Part shown: one piece after another, positions 63,016-64,000 of the stretch
Layout of the letters: each line of letters starts with the position of its first letter
Position numbering within the stretch: position 1 is the first letter of the stretch
Assembly: GCF_030734285.1 (NCBI RefSeq)
Contig: NZ_CP132294.1
Coordinates: 4,081,150 to 4,145,149, forward strand
Reading direction: 5' to 3'
Origin: Natronococcus sp. AD-5
GTDB taxonomy: Archaea; Halobacteriota; Halobacteria; Halobacteriales; Natrialbaceae
DNA length: 64,000 nucleotides
Notes under the pieces: generated by a model
What the model saw: the letters and a program-made list of their open reading frames with translations, nothing else
Databases searched by the model: none
Told to the model about the DNA's origin: nothing
Made by a program: the position numbers and the translations under genes

Positions 63016-64000
63016 GGGCCGAGTAAGGGGCGCGATCGGTATGAAACCACTAGCCGGCGACCGTCCCCGACGGACCGTCGTCCGCTCCGAAATCCGTCGG
63101 CGGGAAAGTTTGTTATCGCGGAATACGATTTATGATCCCCGATATCGGGTCCGACGACGGTCGATCGAAATCGACCCGAACACGCGAGAACGGCGATTTC
63201 AGGCCGGTACAGCGCTCGTTCTCGTCGAGTTCTATCGGTCGGATTCGTCTCGCGGTCGAACTGTGACGGTGAGCTACGATGGCACTCGAGACGACCGCGG
63301 ACTCGAGTGCCGAGTACACTCGATCGAGCCTCGACCGATAACGGTGGGCCGCTCGATGACGATGGCCGAATTACGCGCGAGAACCATCATCGACCACCGA
63401 CCGTTGTCGCGTATCTGGTTCGGGAGACGACGACGATCGCGAGAGCGATCGGCTGTCTCGACGAACGGCCTCCGACCGAAACTCCGTCGGCCGGTCCCCG
63501 CCACTGTCGAGCGCCGCTCGTACGGATTCACCCGTGGCGGCCGGCCATTCGGACGCTCTTCGGTAGATTCCGGGTCGAATCGAACGGGTGCGGTACCGAT
63601 CGAGGACCGTACTCGGGGGTGTGTACCCCGAACTCGGTATCCGACCGAGAGACCGTCCCGACTTTCGGCCTCGTACCCCGGGGAAGCGGGGGACGTTCGC
63701 CTTTCGTCGCCGTGTGCGATCCGACTCGCTACCGACGCTGATTCTCAGTCCGTCGGAACGGTGACCGAATTCATACACGGTTTCACCCGTAGCATCACCC
63801 GATTCGAGTTAGCGAATTCCTCGACGGAGAGTCACTGAACGGCGAGTAGGCGGCGATCATTTTCTTCCCCCGGCTCGGCCTCGTACTGGTGGCGGGCTCC
63901 GGAATCGTGTTCGCGCTTTGGGACCACCGGTTGATTCCGGTGCTCGAGTGCGAACGGGAAGATACGGTCCCGTCGAAACCGAGACGGGATTCGGGAGGTA
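63016..64000. other. Apparently gene-poor end of the window
   Basis: About 985 bases. Open frames exist on both strands but are arginine- and proline-rich without the acidic bias of haloarchaeal proteins, so none is called. The G+C is lower than in neighbouring genes. From 63856 a frame reads FFPRLGLVLVAGSGIVFALWDHR, then CEREDTVPSKPRRD, like a membrane segment with an acidic-basic tail, but it has an in-frame TAG just upstream (63847-63849) and no start, so it may be a remnant or the edge of a gene continuing past 64000. Confidence 0.5.

Noticed and set aside
63014..63838. A 274-codon frame at the window end
   Set aside because: Arginine-rich, few acids, no motifs; not like other genes here.

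Overview
The window is haloarchaeal chromosome. It has high G+C, very acidic predicted proteins, Tat-type lipoprotein signals, CetZ tubulin-like and HerA/NurA proteins, coenzyme F420 genes (cofC, cofG, cofH), archaeosine synthesis (raSEA), a MoaD/SAMP modifier, a bat-type regulator, and many small zinc-finger and membrane proteins. The gene content fits a Natrialbaceae-like haloarchaeon, but that placement is an inference from family resemblance. No CRISPR array, rRNA, tRNA, insertion sequence or prophage was found.

Layout. 0-7 kb: a small P-loop kinase, three paralogous four-helix membrane proteins of no family I recognise, a lipoprotein, a lone winged-helix protein, PspA and an alpha/beta hydrolase. 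7.4-9 kb: a WbqC-like/polysaccharide-deacetylase-like pair. 9-13.7 kb: HerA ATPase and NurA nuclease, with a DUF7344-type regulator and a small conserved protein between them. 13.8-21.5 kb: phosphoglycerate mutase, a frameshifted gene, O-acetylhomoserine sulfhydrylase, a D-2-hydroxyacid dehydrogenase, a BASS transporter and a lipoprotein. 21.5-24.6 kb: small conserved genes and a TrkA/RAM-domain block bordered by inverted repeats, a row of hairpins and a 34-bp perfect palindrome. 24.7-34.2 kb: housekeeping (E1-alpha, tmk, cetZ1, F420 genes, purC). 34.4-46 kb: histidine kinase, acetamidase family, purU, purS and purQ, with three broken genes among them. 46-55 kb: signal transduction (1045-aa histidine kinase, LOV-domain bat-type regulator), raSEA and rhomboid. 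55.9-60.3 kb: formate dehydrogenase alpha, two small partner genes, AzlCD and MoaD/SAMP. 60.3-63 kb: a glycosyltransferase and conserved small genes. The last ~1 kb shows no convincing gene.

How the genes fit together: cofC, cofG and cofH supply F420; purC, purS and purQ serve purine synthesis, and purU releases formate from formyl-tetrahydrofolate; HerA-NurA process DNA ends; FdhA is accompanied by molybdopterin-linked small genes. The least explained parts are the three-paralogue membrane cluster, the inverted repeats and hairpin arrays around the TrkA block, and the four damaged genes at about 15.1-16.0, 37.3, 39.4-40.1 and 44.7-45.0 kb.
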